Shown piece after piece: positions 26,950-35,410 of a stretch of DNA of 60,394 nucleotides. Every line of letters starts with the position of its first letter. Positions within the stretch are counted from its first letter, which is position 1. The DNA is from an uncultured Duganella sp. (GTDB taxonomy: Bacteria > Pseudomonadota > Gammaproteobacteria > Burkholderiales > Burkholderiaceae): contig CAMLSG010000005.1 in NCBI GenBank assembly GCA_946482635.1, forward strand, positions 1 to 60,394. Direction: 5' to 3'. The position numbers were made by a program, and so were the translations under genes. The notes below the pieces were generated by a model. That model was not told the DNA's origin. It saw only the letters and a program-made list of their open reading frames with translations, and searched no databases.

Positions 26950-28197
26950 TCAGAACACGAAGTCCAGCGACGCGCTGAACACGTTGAAGCTGCGTCCATA
27001 GCGGTAGCCGGGCTGGAGGTTCGACAGCGTGCCGCTGGTGCCGCTGCGCGGGCGCACCTTGTCGAACTGCAGCTTGAGCGCGGCGTTGCCGCTTGCATCC
27101 CAGCGCAAGCCGAGGCTGGTAGTGTCCTGCTCGGCGATCATGCGAAGCAAGCCATTCAGTTCCATGTTCAGGCGCTGGGCGGCCGGAGCATACGGAGGCG
27201 GCAACATGGACAGGTCCAGGCCGGCAACCTGGTTCGGGGTATTGGCGACCACTTTGCTGAACGTGCCATAGGGCGTGAAGCTGCCCACGCGATAACCGCC
27301 GCTGACGTAGCCGGCGGTCTTGTCGCCCAACATGGAACGGGCGTTGACCCGCCCTATTTCGCCCATCACGAACCAGTTGCCGGGGTCATAGGACGCGCCG
27401 ATGCTCAACACGGTAGCGCGCTTGCGGTCCGGTTCATAGCGCCGGGCCAGCACTTCGCCTTGCGGGCCAAACTGGCGGATGGCGGAGAACAGGTCCTGCA
27501 GCAGCGGGGTTTCCAGCTCGCCCTGGATAGCGGTGGCGCGCACCGTCAGCGCTCCCGCAGTGCTGGTGTTGGAAATGCCCGCCAGGTCGTGCGCCTTGAC
27601 GCGGGTTACATCCGACAGCGGCACGCTGGTGCGTCCGTACAGTACTTGGGTGACGTTTTTCACGCTGCCGAAGTTCCAGCGGTAGCTGGCGTCAATGCCA
27701 TCACTGTTGCTGATCGGGAGCGAGGAATACAGTTCGACCGGCGTGCGCACGGACGTCAGTGCATAGCTGGCCTTGCGGTAATCGCCGGACAGGAACAGCG
27801 GCAGCGCGATGCGCCCGACGCGCAGGCTCAATTCCGGCGACACCTGGTACTGCACATTGGCCCATTCGACCTTGGGCGTCCAGGAATGCGTGAGATCGCG
27901 CTCGGCAACCACCTGCAGCACGGCCGACCAGTGGCCGCCGTTATAGGTCAGCTGCGCGCCAAGGCGGCTGTCCACCGCATAGCTCCAGTCGCGCGTGGCG
28001 CCTGCCTCGCCGGGATTCAGCGGATTGGCGGCATAGTCGGCCTGCTTCTCGCTCGAGCGAACGGCACTCAGGGTGCCGAAGCCGCCGAGAGTCCAGCTAC
28101 CGTCCTGCCCCGCCGTATGCCCGGCATGCGCGGCAGGGGGCAACAGCAGTGCTCCGGCAACGGCGAACAGGACAGGCGTCTGGTGCGGCTTTGGCAT
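26950..28197 (-). CDS. Outer-membrane porin-like beta-barrel protein
   Basis: 415 aa. Signal peptide (FAVAGALLLPPAAHA), alternating amphipathic strands throughout, and a C-terminal Phe (SASLDFVF) typical of outer-membrane barrels. Motifs such as GGHWSAVLQVVAERD and VEWANVQYQ are shared with porins that accompany PstS-like proteins and diguanylate cyclases. First gene of the operon. The ATG at 28197 is chosen for the signal peptide. Confidence 0.82.
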   Translation of the reverse strand: MPKPHQTPVLFAVAGALLLPPAAHAGHTAGQDGSWTLGGFGTLSAVRSSEKQADYAANPLNPGEAGATRDWSYAVDSRLGAQLTYNGGHWSAVLQVVAERDLTHSWTPKVEWANVQYQVSPELSLRVGRIALPLFLSGDYRKASYALTSVRTPVELYSSLPISNSDGIDASYRWNFGSVKNVTQVLYGRTSVPLSDVTRVKAHDLAGISNTSTAGALTVRATAIQGELETPLLQDLFSAIRQFGPQGEVLARRYEPDRKRATVLSIGASYDPGNWFVMGEIGRVNARSMLGDKTAGYVSGGYRVGSFTPYGTFSKVVANTPNQVAGLDLSMLPPPYAPAAQRLNMELNGLLRMIAEQDTTSLGLRWDASGNAALKLQFDKVRPRSGTSGTLSNLQPGYRYGRSFNVFSASLDFVF

Positions 28198-28427
28198 AAT
28201 GGCACTCTTAGCAAGAAACGTCGGCAATAAAACAGCGCCGCTTGCCGTCATGGCATGCGTGCGCGATGGTTTTGGAGGTGGGTAAAAAGACTGGGCGTTG
28301 GGGGCACGCCTTCTGAATTCTCACACTTTATAACAGGGCCTTGTAACTGTCGAGAAATTTCCCTAGAGTACTTTCACTATCTGTTGGGAAATCATAAAAT
28401 GTGACAAAAAGCAAAGGAATCAAGGAC

Positions 28428-28847
28428 ATGCAGCAAGTTTCATGTGGCACCCTGGTGCTGAATTCGTCCCGCCAGGTATTGCTGTGCCATGTCACCGGAA
28501 CCGCAAGCTGGGATATCCCCAAAGGCCTGCAGGACGCCGGCGAAACGCCGCTGCAATCGGCCCGGCGCGAACTATTCGAAGAAGCCGGGCTTGATTTCGA
28601 CGCCGGCCTGTTCGAAGACCTGGGCGAATTCACCTATCGCCCGGACAAGCGCCTGCACCTGTTCAAGGTCGAAGTCGGCGACGAATTATGCAGCCTGGAT
28701 CACCTGCGCTGCACCAGCTTTTTCCCGCACCAGCGCACCGGCGAGCCGACGCCCGAAGCCGACGGCTTCCGCTGGGCTTCGCGCGATGAACTGAGTTCCT
28801 TGTGCTGGCCGCGCATGGCGTCGCGGCTGCTCTCGATCGAGTGGTGA
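28428..28847 (+). CDS. Nudix hydrolase
   Basis: 139 aa. A complete Nudix box GLQDAGETPLQSARRELFEE followed by AGL gives the Mg-binding REXXEE signature. The N-terminus SCGTLVLNSSRQVLLCHVTG is the usual first strand. It hydrolyses a nucleoside diphosphate linked to another group; the substrate cannot be deduced. The ATG 28428 follows AAAGGAA by about 10 bases; an in-frame GTG at 28401 is possible. The convergent SDR gene abuts its stop. Confidence 0.88.
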   Translation: MQQVSCGTLVLNSSRQVLLCHVTGTASWDIPKGLQDAGETPLQSARRELFEEAGLDFDAGLFEDLGEFTYRPDKRLHLFKVEVGDELCSLDHLRCTSFFPHQRTGEPTPEADGFRWASRDELSSLCWPRMASRLLSIEW

Positions 28848-29594
28848 TCAGGCGCCGCCGGATACGCGGATCGTGGTGCCGGTGATGTAGCGCGCGGCCG
28901 GCGACAACAGCCAGACCGCCGCTTCCGCGATTTCTTCCGGTTCGCCCACGCGCAGCATGGGGATGCGGGCCGCTACGCGCGCCGGCCGCCCTGCATCGCC
29001 GGAAGTCGCATGGATATCGGTCTGCGTGGTTCCCGGAGCCACTCCGCAGACGCGGATGCCTTCGGGCGCCACTTCTTTGCCGAGTCCCATGGTGAAGGTA
29101 TCGACCGCAGCCTTGCTGGCCGCGTAAGTCACATATTCATTCGGACTGCCCGCCGTCGCCGCAGTGGAGCTGATATTGACGATCACCCCGCCCTGGCCGT
29201 GCGCGCGGAAGGCGGATATTGCACGGCGGCTGGCCTGCATCAGGCCCAGCACATTGATGCGGAACACCTGCTCCACAGTCGCCGGCTCGGTATTCGCAAA
29301 CGAGCCCAGGCCGCCGGTAATGCCGGCGTTGTTCACCAGCCCCGACACCGGCCCCAGTTCACGTTCGACGGTAGCGAACAGGCGCTCGATATCCTCATCG
29401 CGCGCCATGTCGGCCTGCACCGCCAAGGCGCGGCCGCCGGCCGCTTCAATGTCCGCCACCACCCGCGCGGCCGCTTCCGCATCGCGCTGGTAATTCACGG
29501 CCACCACCCAGCCATCCGTCGCAGCCCGGCGCGCAATGGCGGCGCCGATGCCTCGGCTGGCGCCTGTCACAATCACTATTTTTTCCATAGCCAT
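28848..29594 (-). CDS. Short-chain dehydrogenase/reductase (SDR)
   Basis: 248 aa. Classical SDR motifs: cofactor TGASRGIGAAIA near residue 11, NNAG at about 88, catalytic Ser in NISSTAA and the YxxxK pair in YVTYAASKAAVD. The length and C-terminus (YITGTTIRVSGGA) match FabG-like oxidoreductases. Arg/Asp after the second strand (NYQRDAEA) suggests NADP(H). Substrate unknown. Alternative start two codons in (MEKIVIV). Confidence 0.88.
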   Translation of the reverse strand: MAMEKIVIVTGASRGIGAAIARRAATDGWVVAVNYQRDAEAAARVVADIEAAGGRALAVQADMARDEDIERLFATVERELGPVSGLVNNAGITGGLGSFANTEPATVEQVFRINVLGLMQASRRAISAFRAHGQGGVIVNISSTAATAGSPNEYVTYAASKAAVDTFTMGLGKEVAPEGIRVCGVAPGTTQTDIHATSGDAGRPARVAARIPMLRVGEPEEIAEAAVWLLSPAARYITGTTIRVSGGA

Positions 29595-29667
29595 ATTCTA
29601 TTTGATTTGGGTCATGGATTTCGCACGCCCGCCCAGCCAGACTTGAGGGATAGACAAGGAGACCGCC

Positions 29668-30123
29668 ATGCAACGCCTCGAATGGAGCCCGCTGCTGGAA
29701 ACCGGCGTGGCCGAAATGGATGCTTCCCACCGCACCCTGTTGCAAGCCATTCACGCAACCATCGACGCCGACGATAGCTCGCTGCCCAGCCGCATCGCCG
29801 AACTGCTGAGCGCCCTGACCCTCGATTTCGCCGAGGAAGAAGCCTTGATGGACCAGCTTTACTACCCCACCGAGCATGAACATCGGGCCGCCCACCGCCG
29901 GGCGCTGGCCGCGCTGCAGCATGCCCTGCCCGTTGCGCAGGCCGATCCCGCCGGCGCCCGTTCACTGCTCGAACGCCTGCCACGCTGGTTCCTCGGCCAC
30001 CTGAGCGCAATGGACCTGCCGCTGGCGGTCGCCGTGGAGAACGCCGGCCATCCGCATACCCAGCCGCCCAATGCCCGGCTACGGCAGCAACTGGCGCTAT
30101 TGCTGCAAGAGCAATCCATCTGA
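29668..30123 (+). CDS. Bacteriohemerythrin-family protein with one altered iron ligand
   Basis: 151 aa. Matches bacteriohemerythrin: MDASHRTL (H21), EEALM (E57), HRAAH (H72, H76), WFLGHLSAMD (H111, D116). The HF-x-x-EE motif reads D53-F-A-E-E, so the usual second His ligand is Asp (codon GAT rather than CAT). This should weaken or change the di-iron site. Soluble, probably an O2/NO or redox sensor or carrier. AAGGAG precedes the ATG. Confidence 0.85.
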   Translation: MQRLEWSPLLETGVAEMDASHRTLLQAIHATIDADDSSLPSRIAELLSALTLDFAEEEALMDQLYYPTEHEHRAAHRRALAALQHALPVAQADPAGARSLLERLPRWFLGHLSAMDLPLAVAVENAGHPHTQPPNARLRQQLALLLQEQSI

Positions 30124-30222
30124 TTTACCGATACATTGCATCTAAATATATTGGCTTCCGGAATATATCTGCGCGGCATAAGATGACTCCATCAACAACA
30201 CATTCCCTGAAGGAGTCACACC

Positions 30223-30639
30223 ATGAATAACCAGACCACCAGCGCTTTCCTGCCACTTGCCGGCCGCATCCTGATGGCTGCCATCTTCGTCATGAGCGGC
30301 ATCGGCAAGATCGCGAATCCATCCGGCACCCTCGGCTACATCAACGCCATGGGCCTGCCATTCCCTGAACTGGCCCTGGCCGGCGCGATCGGCATCGAAG
30401 TGGTCGGCGGCCTGCTGCTGATCGCCGGCCTGTACACCCGCCCTGTGGCATTGGCGCTGGCCGCCTTCTCGATCGTGACGGGGCTGGTCTTCCACAGCGC
30501 GATCGCGGACCAGAACCAGATGATCCACCTCATGAAGAACCTGGCGATGGCTGGCGGCCTGCTGCAGATTGCTGCTTTCGGCGCCGGTAGCCTGAGCCTC
30601 GATGCCCGCCGCAGCCCGAGCGCGCTGCGCACCGCCTGA
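30223..30639 (+). CDS. DoxX-family membrane protein
   Basis: 138 aa with four hydrophobic helices. DoxX signature: LAGRILMAAIFVMSGIGKIA at the N-terminus, then GAIGIEVVGGLLLIAGLYTR and LMKNLAMAGGLLQIAAFG. Members sit in the inner membrane and are linked to redox or thiol stress; no reaction is assigned. AAGGAG lies before the ATG. The upstream spacer holds an AT-rich inverted repeat (30146-30168). Confidence 0.88.
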   Translation: MNNQTTSAFLPLAGRILMAAIFVMSGIGKIANPSGTLGYINAMGLPFPELALAGAIGIEVVGGLLLIAGLYTRPVALALAAFSIVTGLVFHSAIADQNQMIHLMKNLAMAGGLLQIAAFGAGSLSLDARRSPSALRTA

Positions 30640-30699
30640 GTGCTTGCAGGCTTGTGGCGGAACACTTTAGACTGCGGCACCTGAAGGAGATTTCAAAAG

Positions 30700-31104
30700 A
30701 TGTTTCGCCACATACTGATTCCAAGCGACGGCTCCGCCGCTTCGCAACTGGCAGTGAACGCCGCCCTGCGCATGGCCCGCGAAAGCGGCGCACGCGTCAC
30801 GGCGGTTCACGTGCTTCCGGAAGAACCGGCACTGGCCAGCATGGCTGCCGCGCAAGCAGAGAACACGATCCTGCTCGACATCGCGCGCCAGGCCAGCACC
30901 CTGCACGTCGATTGCACCACGCTGGAATTGCATGCCGACCAGCCGCACGCAGCGATCATTGCCACCGCCTTGCAGCGCAACTGCGACCTGATCGCGATGG
31001 CCTCGCGCGGCCGCAGCGGCCTGGCCAGCCTGATGCTGGGCAGCCAGACGCAGAAAGTGCTCACGCACAGCAAGATCCCGGTGCTGGTGTTCCGCGAAGG
31101 CTAA
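30700..31104 (+). CDS. Universal stress protein (UspA family)
   Basis: 134 aa. N-terminus MFRHILIPSDGSAAS and the ATP-binding signature GRSGLASLMLGSQTQKVL near the C-terminus mark the ATP-binding UspA subclass. Dimeric, cytoplasmic, induced under growth arrest or low oxygen in relatives. GAAGGAG lies 10 bases before the ATG. Overlaps the end of the DUF1275 gene by 4 bp. Confidence 0.92.
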   Translation: MFRHILIPSDGSAASQLAVNAALRMARESGARVTAVHVLPEEPALASMAAAQAENTILLDIARQASTLHVDCTTLELHADQPHAAIIATALQRNCDLIAMASRGRSGLASLMLGSQTQKVLTHSKIPVLVFREG

Positions 31105-31844
31105 CGGCGGACAGCAACCAGGTCGTCGTAGATGGGCACCGCCGCCATGGCCAGCAGCACGCAGGCCAGCGGCAGCACGGCGCCAAACCCTACCGCCTTG
31201 AAGCCGAAAGCCCCGGCCATCGCGCCGATGAAGAACGAAGACACCAGGGAGGCCAGGATACGCACCCGTTTCCAGTCCGCCGCCACGCGCGGCACGGCCT
31301 GGCCGTCGCGGTTCCAGTAAAGCGCCTTGCCGGCCTCGATGCCAAGGTCGGTGACGATGCCCGTCATATGGGTGGTGCGGATCTCCGCATTCGACAGCTT
31401 GGTGATCACGGCATTCTGCAGCCCCATCATGAAGCACAGGAGCATCACCGTGGCCGGCAGCACGATCACGTCGATCGCCTGCAGGCGGGTTCCCATCACG
31501 CCGAATGCCAGCAGGAGGATAGCCTCCACCAGCAACGGCAAGGCAAATTCGCTGTGAAGCTGGCGGCGGCGGGCAAAATTGACCATGATGGCGCAACTGG
31601 CTGCGCCGGCCAGGAAAGCCAGCAAGGCGCCGGCGCAGTCGAGCGCTGCATCGAAGGCGCCCAGCGCCAGGTCGTCGGCAGCGGACGACAGGATGCCGGT
31701 CATATGGGAGGTGTACTGCTTGACGGCCAGGAAGCCGCCAGCGTTGGCCGCCCCGGCCACGAAGGCCAGAGCGATGCCGAGGTGGCGATTAGCAGCGGCG
31801 GCGCGCTGCCGTCCGGTCAGGCTTCTTACATAATTGATCGGCAT
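31101..31844 (-). CDS. YoaK/DUF1275 family inner-membrane protein
   Basis: 247 aa, about six helices. DUF1275 hallmarks: GIALAFVAGAANAGGFLAVK, YTSHMTGILSSAADDLALG, and a second related half with GLQNAVITKLSNAEIRTTHM followed by TGIVTDLGIEAG. The repeated HMTG motif shows the internal duplication of this family. Function unknown. GAGGA precedes the start. Confidence 0.88.
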   Translation of the reverse strand: MPINYVRSLTGRQRAAAANRHLGIALAFVAGAANAGGFLAVKQYTSHMTGILSSAADDLALGAFDAALDCAGALLAFLAGAASCAIMVNFARRRQLHSEFALPLLVEAILLLAFGVMGTRLQAIDVIVLPATVMLLCFMMGLQNAVITKLSNAEIRTTHMTGIVTDLGIEAGKALYWNRDGQAVPRVAADWKRVRILASLVSSFFIGAMAGAFGFKAVGFGAVLPLACVLLAMAAVPIYDDLVAVRR

Positions 31845-31870
31845 TCGTCCTCGGCATAAGCTCTAACCTC

Positions 31871-32782
31871 TTACAGGTAAGCGCTGACGTCGGGACGGGT
31901 TGCCAGTGCCTGCTGCACCACCTGCACCACGAACTCGCGGTCAGCGCCGCGCAGTGGCTGGCGTGGACGGCGAACGTTTTCGTTGCCGACACCGACCAGT
32001 GCTTCCACCAGTTTCAGATTTTGCACCAGCTTGGTCGAAACGTCGAGGTGCAGCAGCGGCATGAACCACTGATACAGCTTCAGGGCTTCAGCCAGGCGGC
32101 CGGCCTTGACCAGCTTGTACAGGGCCACGGTCTCTTTCGGGAAGGCCACCACCAGGCCGGCCAGCAGGCCGTCGGCGCCAACAGCCAGGCCTTCGAAGGA
32201 CAAGTCATCCACGCCCATGAAGATGGCGTAGCGGTCGCCGACGGCGTTGCGCAGGTCGGTCACGCGGCGGATATTGTCGGTCGATTCCTTGATCGCTTCC
32301 AGTTCTTCGCAGTCCGACAGTTCCTTGAAGTCGGCCGGGGTCAGGTCGACCTTGTAGGTCACCGGATTGTTGTAAACCATGATCGGCAGCTTGGCGGCCT
32401 TGGCGATGGTGCGCAGGTTGGCCTTGGCTTCAAAAGCGTCCGCTGAGTACAGCACGGAAGGCATCACCATGAAGCCGTCGACGCCCAGGTCGCGCGCTTC
32501 CTGCACATAACGTTCGGCGTTGGCGGTGCGGGTTTCGCTGACGTTGGCCAGCACCGGCACGCGGCCGTTGGCGACTTTGACAGCGGTCTTGGCGACAGCC
32601 AGCTTTTCTTCAAACGACAGGGTGCTGGCTTCGCCCAGGGAACCGCAGGTTACCAGGCCGTGGCAGCCGCTGTCGATCATGAAGGAGAAGTGCTTCTCCA
32701 TTTCTGCGTGGTCCAGCTCCTCATTCGCGTGGAATTTGGTGGTTACTGCAGGGAATACGCCTTCCCATTTGATTGCTGCCAT
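31871..32782 (-). CDS. DapA-family lyase, probable 1-pyrroline-4-hydroxy-2-carboxylate deaminase
   Basis: 303 aa TIM barrel. Schiff-base Lys165 (EAIKEST), Tyr137 in VYNNP, and the substrate loop GSLGEAST are as in the dihydrodipicolinate synthase superfamily. Next to D-hydroxyproline dehydrogenase genes and a hydroxyproline epimerase, the expected reaction is deamination of 1-pyrroline-4-hydroxy-2-carboxylate to 2,5-dioxopentanoate. An alternative is 5-dehydro-4-deoxyglucarate dehydratase, since a glucarate operon lies 7 kb away, but the operon favours the first. AAGGAG precedes the ATG. Confidence 0.82.
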   Translation of the reverse strand: MAAIKWEGVFPAVTTKFHANEELDHAEMEKHFSFMIDSGCHGLVTCGSLGEASTLSFEEKLAVAKTAVKVANGRVPVLANVSETRTANAERYVQEARDLGVDGFMVMPSVLYSADAFEAKANLRTIAKAAKLPIMVYNNPVTYKVDLTPADFKELSDCEELEAIKESTDNIRRVTDLRNAVGDRYAIFMGVDDLSFEGLAVGADGLLAGLVVAFPKETVALYKLVKAGRLAEALKLYQWFMPLLHLDVSTKLVQNLKLVEALVGVGNENVRRPRQPLRGADREFVVQVVQQALATRPDVSAYL

Positions 32783-32783
32783 T

Positions 32784-34055
32784 TCAAGTCTCCTTGTGAG
32801 GTTCGAGGGTGATAATGCTGCCGGCACGTGCCGGCGAGATCGGTGTACGCACGGCGTCCGGACGCCATCCGTACAGGAAATCGGTTGCGTTGCCGCAGAT
32901 GCGGCCCTGGCAAGGGCCCATGCCGCAGCGGGTTTGCAGCTTGGCGCTGCGCCAGGACGGTTGCTCGCGCAGTTCTTCGTGGCAGACGTCTTCGCAGCGG
33001 CAGACGATGGTGTCGGGCTGCGCCAGCGTGCGCAGTTCCTGGCGCGGAGCGAAGGTGCGGGCCAGCCGGGCGGCGAAGCCTTGCCATTGGGTGCGCTCGG
33101 CAAAGAGTTCCGGCGTCACGCCTTCGCCGCAGGCTGCCAGGCCGGCAATGCGGCCTTCAACCAGGGCCAGGTCAACACCACCCACGCCGGTGCCCTCGCC
33201 TGCGCACAGCACGTTCGGCACGGAGGTGCGCTGCCACGGGTCGGTCCTGACCGCGCCCTGCCCGATCTCGCAACCGAGGGCGCGCGCCAGTTCGGTGTTC
33301 GGCAACAGGCCGTAGCCGCAGGCGAGATAGTCGCAATCGATATCGACCTTCGCGCCCTTGCGCTGCACTTGCACCGACGTCAGCTGCACATCGCCCCGTG
33401 CGCTCGTCACGTAGCTGTTGGCGTAGTAAGGAATTCCCCGCAGGGCCATGCCAAGCCGGGCCGCCTGCAGCGCCTTCGAAGGCGTCAGGGCGAGGCTCGC
33501 GGCAAAACGTGCCAGGGCGGGCATGCCTGCCTGTTCGACGATGGCGGCAACAATCGCACCGCGTTCTTTCAGCGTCGCGGCGACGGCCAGCAGCAGCGGA
33601 CCGGTGCCTGCAACGACCACGCGCTTGCCTTGCACAGGGTAGCCGCCTTTGGCCAGTGCCTGCAGGCCGCCTGCGCCGGTCACGCCGGGCAATGTCCAGC
33701 CGGGGAACGGCAGCAGCAATTCGCGCGCGCCGGTGGCAAGGATCAACTGGTTGTAGCGGATCGTGCCGGCCTGCTCTGGGTCCTGCACCAGCAGTTCACC
33801 GGGCTGTGTCTGCATCAGCACGCGGGTCCCGGCCAGGAAAGTCACATTGCTTGCCGCTTGCAGCGACTGCCAGAGACGGCGTGCGCGCTGGTCCGGCTGC
33901 TTTGCCGGGCCGCCGCGCCAGATCTGGCCGCCCGCCAGCGGATTGTCGTCGACGATGGCTATGCGGCGTGCGCTGCCGGCGCCCGTTGCCGCGTGTGCCG
34001 CAGCCAGGCCGGCCGGACCGGCGCCGACCACCAGGATGTCAAAGAACTGCGTCAT
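32784..34055 (-). CDS. D-hydroxyproline dehydrogenase, FAD/NAD-binding (alpha-type) subunit
   Basis: 423 aa. An N-terminal FAD motif (ILVVGAGPAGLAAA), a second Rossmann motif (VVVAGTGPLLLAVA) and a C-terminal BFD-like [2Fe-2S] domain with four Cys (VCRCEDV, TRCGMGPCQGRICG). This is the HcnB/SoxA-like subunit of hetero-oligomeric amine dehydrogenases. With the small ferredoxin subunit and the DadA-like subunit it should oxidise cis-4-hydroxy-D-proline. Overlaps the ferredoxin gene by 4 bp and is followed by the deaminase after 1 bp. Confidence 0.85.
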   Translation of the reverse strand: MTQFFDILVVGAGPAGLAAAHAATGAGSARRIAIVDDNPLAGGQIWRGGPAKQPDQRARRLWQSLQAASNVTFLAGTRVLMQTQPGELLVQDPEQAGTIRYNQLILATGARELLLPFPGWTLPGVTGAGGLQALAKGGYPVQGKRVVVAGTGPLLLAVAATLKERGAIVAAIVEQAGMPALARFAASLALTPSKALQAARLGMALRGIPYYANSYVTSARGDVQLTSVQVQRKGAKVDIDCDYLACGYGLLPNTELARALGCEIGQGAVRTDPWQRTSVPNVLCAGEGTGVGGVDLALVEGRIAGLAACGEGVTPELFAERTQWQGFAARLARTFAPRQELRTLAQPDTIVCRCEDVCHEELREQPSWRSAKLQTRCGMGPCQGRICGNATDFLYGWRPDAVRTPISPARAGSIITLEPHKET

Positions 34056-34294
34056 GCTGCCGCTCCTGTCTGCACGTCCATGCCCGAGCGGCAGAGCGTC
34101 TGGCAGGACAGCACATGCGCCCGGCCGTTAATCGTCACGCGGCACTCCTGGCACACACCCATGCCGCACAAAGGCGCTCGCAGTTGCCCGCTGACCGAGC
34201 GCCGCGTCACGCCTGCAATGGCGGCAGCGACCGTGGTGCCCGCGGCAACGGTCGTGCCGTGGCCGTCAATTGTCAAAGTAATGGAATCAGCCAT
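34052..34294 (-). CDS. [2Fe-2S] ferredoxin-like (gamma) subunit of D-hydroxyproline dehydrogenase
   Basis: 80 aa. Four Cys in the plant-ferredoxin-like order: CGMGVCQEC and the later LSCQT. Proteins of this size are the small subunits (HcnA-like) of the three-part dehydrogenase. Start at 34294 after a GGGGAGGG ribosome site; it overlaps the preceding subunit gene by 8 bp and the following one by 4 bp. Confidence 0.88.
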   Translation of the reverse strand: MADSITLTIDGHGTTVAAGTTVAAAIAGVTRRSVSGQLRAPLCGMGVCQECRVTINGRAHVLSCQTLCRSGMDVQTGAAA

Positions 34295-35408
34295 ACGCCC
34301 TCCCCTGTGCGGTGAAGCGGCTCGGCAGGTAAGGCCGCAAGTCGATGCCCGCCTGTCCGCCAGCCATCTGTGCCGCCAGCAGTTCCGCAGTCGCGAGCGA
34401 GGTGGTAATCCCGAGCCCTTCATGGCCGGTGGCCAGCCACACATTGCGGCGCGACGGGTCCGGGCCGATCAGCGGCAAGCCATCCGGCGTCGCCGCGCGC
34501 AGGCCCGTCCAGCAGCGCAGGATGTTCAGGCCTGCCAGCGCCGGCGTGTATTCAACGGCCCGGGCCAGCATGCGCGCCATCATCGAAGGTTCCGCTGCCA
34601 GATCCACGGTATCGAACTGCCGCGAGGAACCGATCAACACCTGCCCCGTCGGCCGAGGCTGCAGGTTGAACGCCACCGATTCGCCTTCCGACGCGTGCGC
34701 GCTCTTGATGTAGCCAAGCTCCACCAGCTGGTGGCGCACAAAGCCCGGATAGCGGTCGGTAATCATCACGTGGCCCTTCTTGGGCCGCAAGGGCAGGTCC
34801 GGCGCCAGCGACAGGCAGCGCGTGCCCGCAGCCAGCACGACCTGTCCGGCCGACAGCCGGGTACCATCCGCCAGCACAACGCCGCCGTCTTCCAGCGCGA
34901 CGACTTCGGCCACGGCCAGGGAGGCACCGCGCGCCACCGCACGCGCCAACAGGATGCGCGCGCTCTTCGGCGGATACACCAGGCCGTCGCCCCGCACCAG
35001 CAAGCCGCCGGCCAGGCGGGGCCGCAGGTTCGGCTCCAGGCGGTACAACTCCTGTGCGCCGATCACGGCACATTCCAGCCCGTGGGCCGACATCGTGACA
35101 GCCTTGGCGCGTGCCGCTTCGAGTTCCTCATCATCCGCAGCGACCCAGATCGTGCCGCAACGGCTGTATTCGTGGCGTTCCGGCTGGCCGTCCACCAGTT
35201 CCTTCCACAGTTCGAGCGAATGCGCGCTCAGCGCCAGTTCCGCTGCGTTGTCGTCCATGGCCACCAGGTGGCCCATGCCGGCTGCCGTGGCGCCGCTGCC
35301 GACCGCATCGCGCTCGACCACGGTCACGCGCAGGCCGCGCGCCGACAGGGCATCGGCGCAAGCGGCGCCGATAATCCCCGCGCCGACGATCAGGACGTCC
35401 GGATTCAT
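34287..35408 (-). CDS. D-hydroxyproline dehydrogenase, DadA-like catalytic (beta) subunit
   Basis: 373 aa. FAD-binding motif VLIVGAGIIGAACADALS, glycine-oxidase/DAO fold with AAGMGHLVAMDD, and the C-terminal FAD contact ATGHEGLGITTSLAT. This HcnC-like subunit holds the substrate amine site; electrons would pass to the FAD/Fe-S partner. Start at 35408, 2 bp after the epimerase stop; longer frames overlap the epimerase and are rejected. Confidence 0.87.
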   Translation of the reverse strand: MNPDVLIVGAGIIGAACADALSARGLRVTVVERDAVGSGATAAGMGHLVAMDDNAAELALSAHSLELWKELVDGQPERHEYSRCGTIWVAADDEELEAARAKAVTMSAHGLECAVIGAQELYRLEPNLRPRLAGGLLVRGDGLVYPPKSARILLARAVARGASLAVAEVVALEDGGVVLADGTRLSAGQVVLAAGTRCLSLAPDLPLRPKKGHVMITDRYPGFVRHQLVELGYIKSAHASEGESVAFNLQPRPTGQVLIGSSRQFDTVDLAAEPSMMARMLARAVEYTPALAGLNILRCWTGLRAATPDGLPLIGPDPSRRNVWLATGHEGLGITTSLATAELLAAQMAGGQAGIDLRPYLPSRFTAQGRAYG

Positions 35409-35410
35409 GC

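Noticed and set aside
30130..30150. A possible NsrR half-site (AGATGCAATG in reverse) near the bacteriohemerythrin and doxX genes
   Set aside because: No second half at the 11-1-11 spacing.
31871..32782. Calling the DapA-type lyase 5-dehydro-4-deoxyglucarate dehydratase
   Set aside because: It is co-transcribed with hydroxyproline genes, not the glucarate operon; kept only as an alternative.
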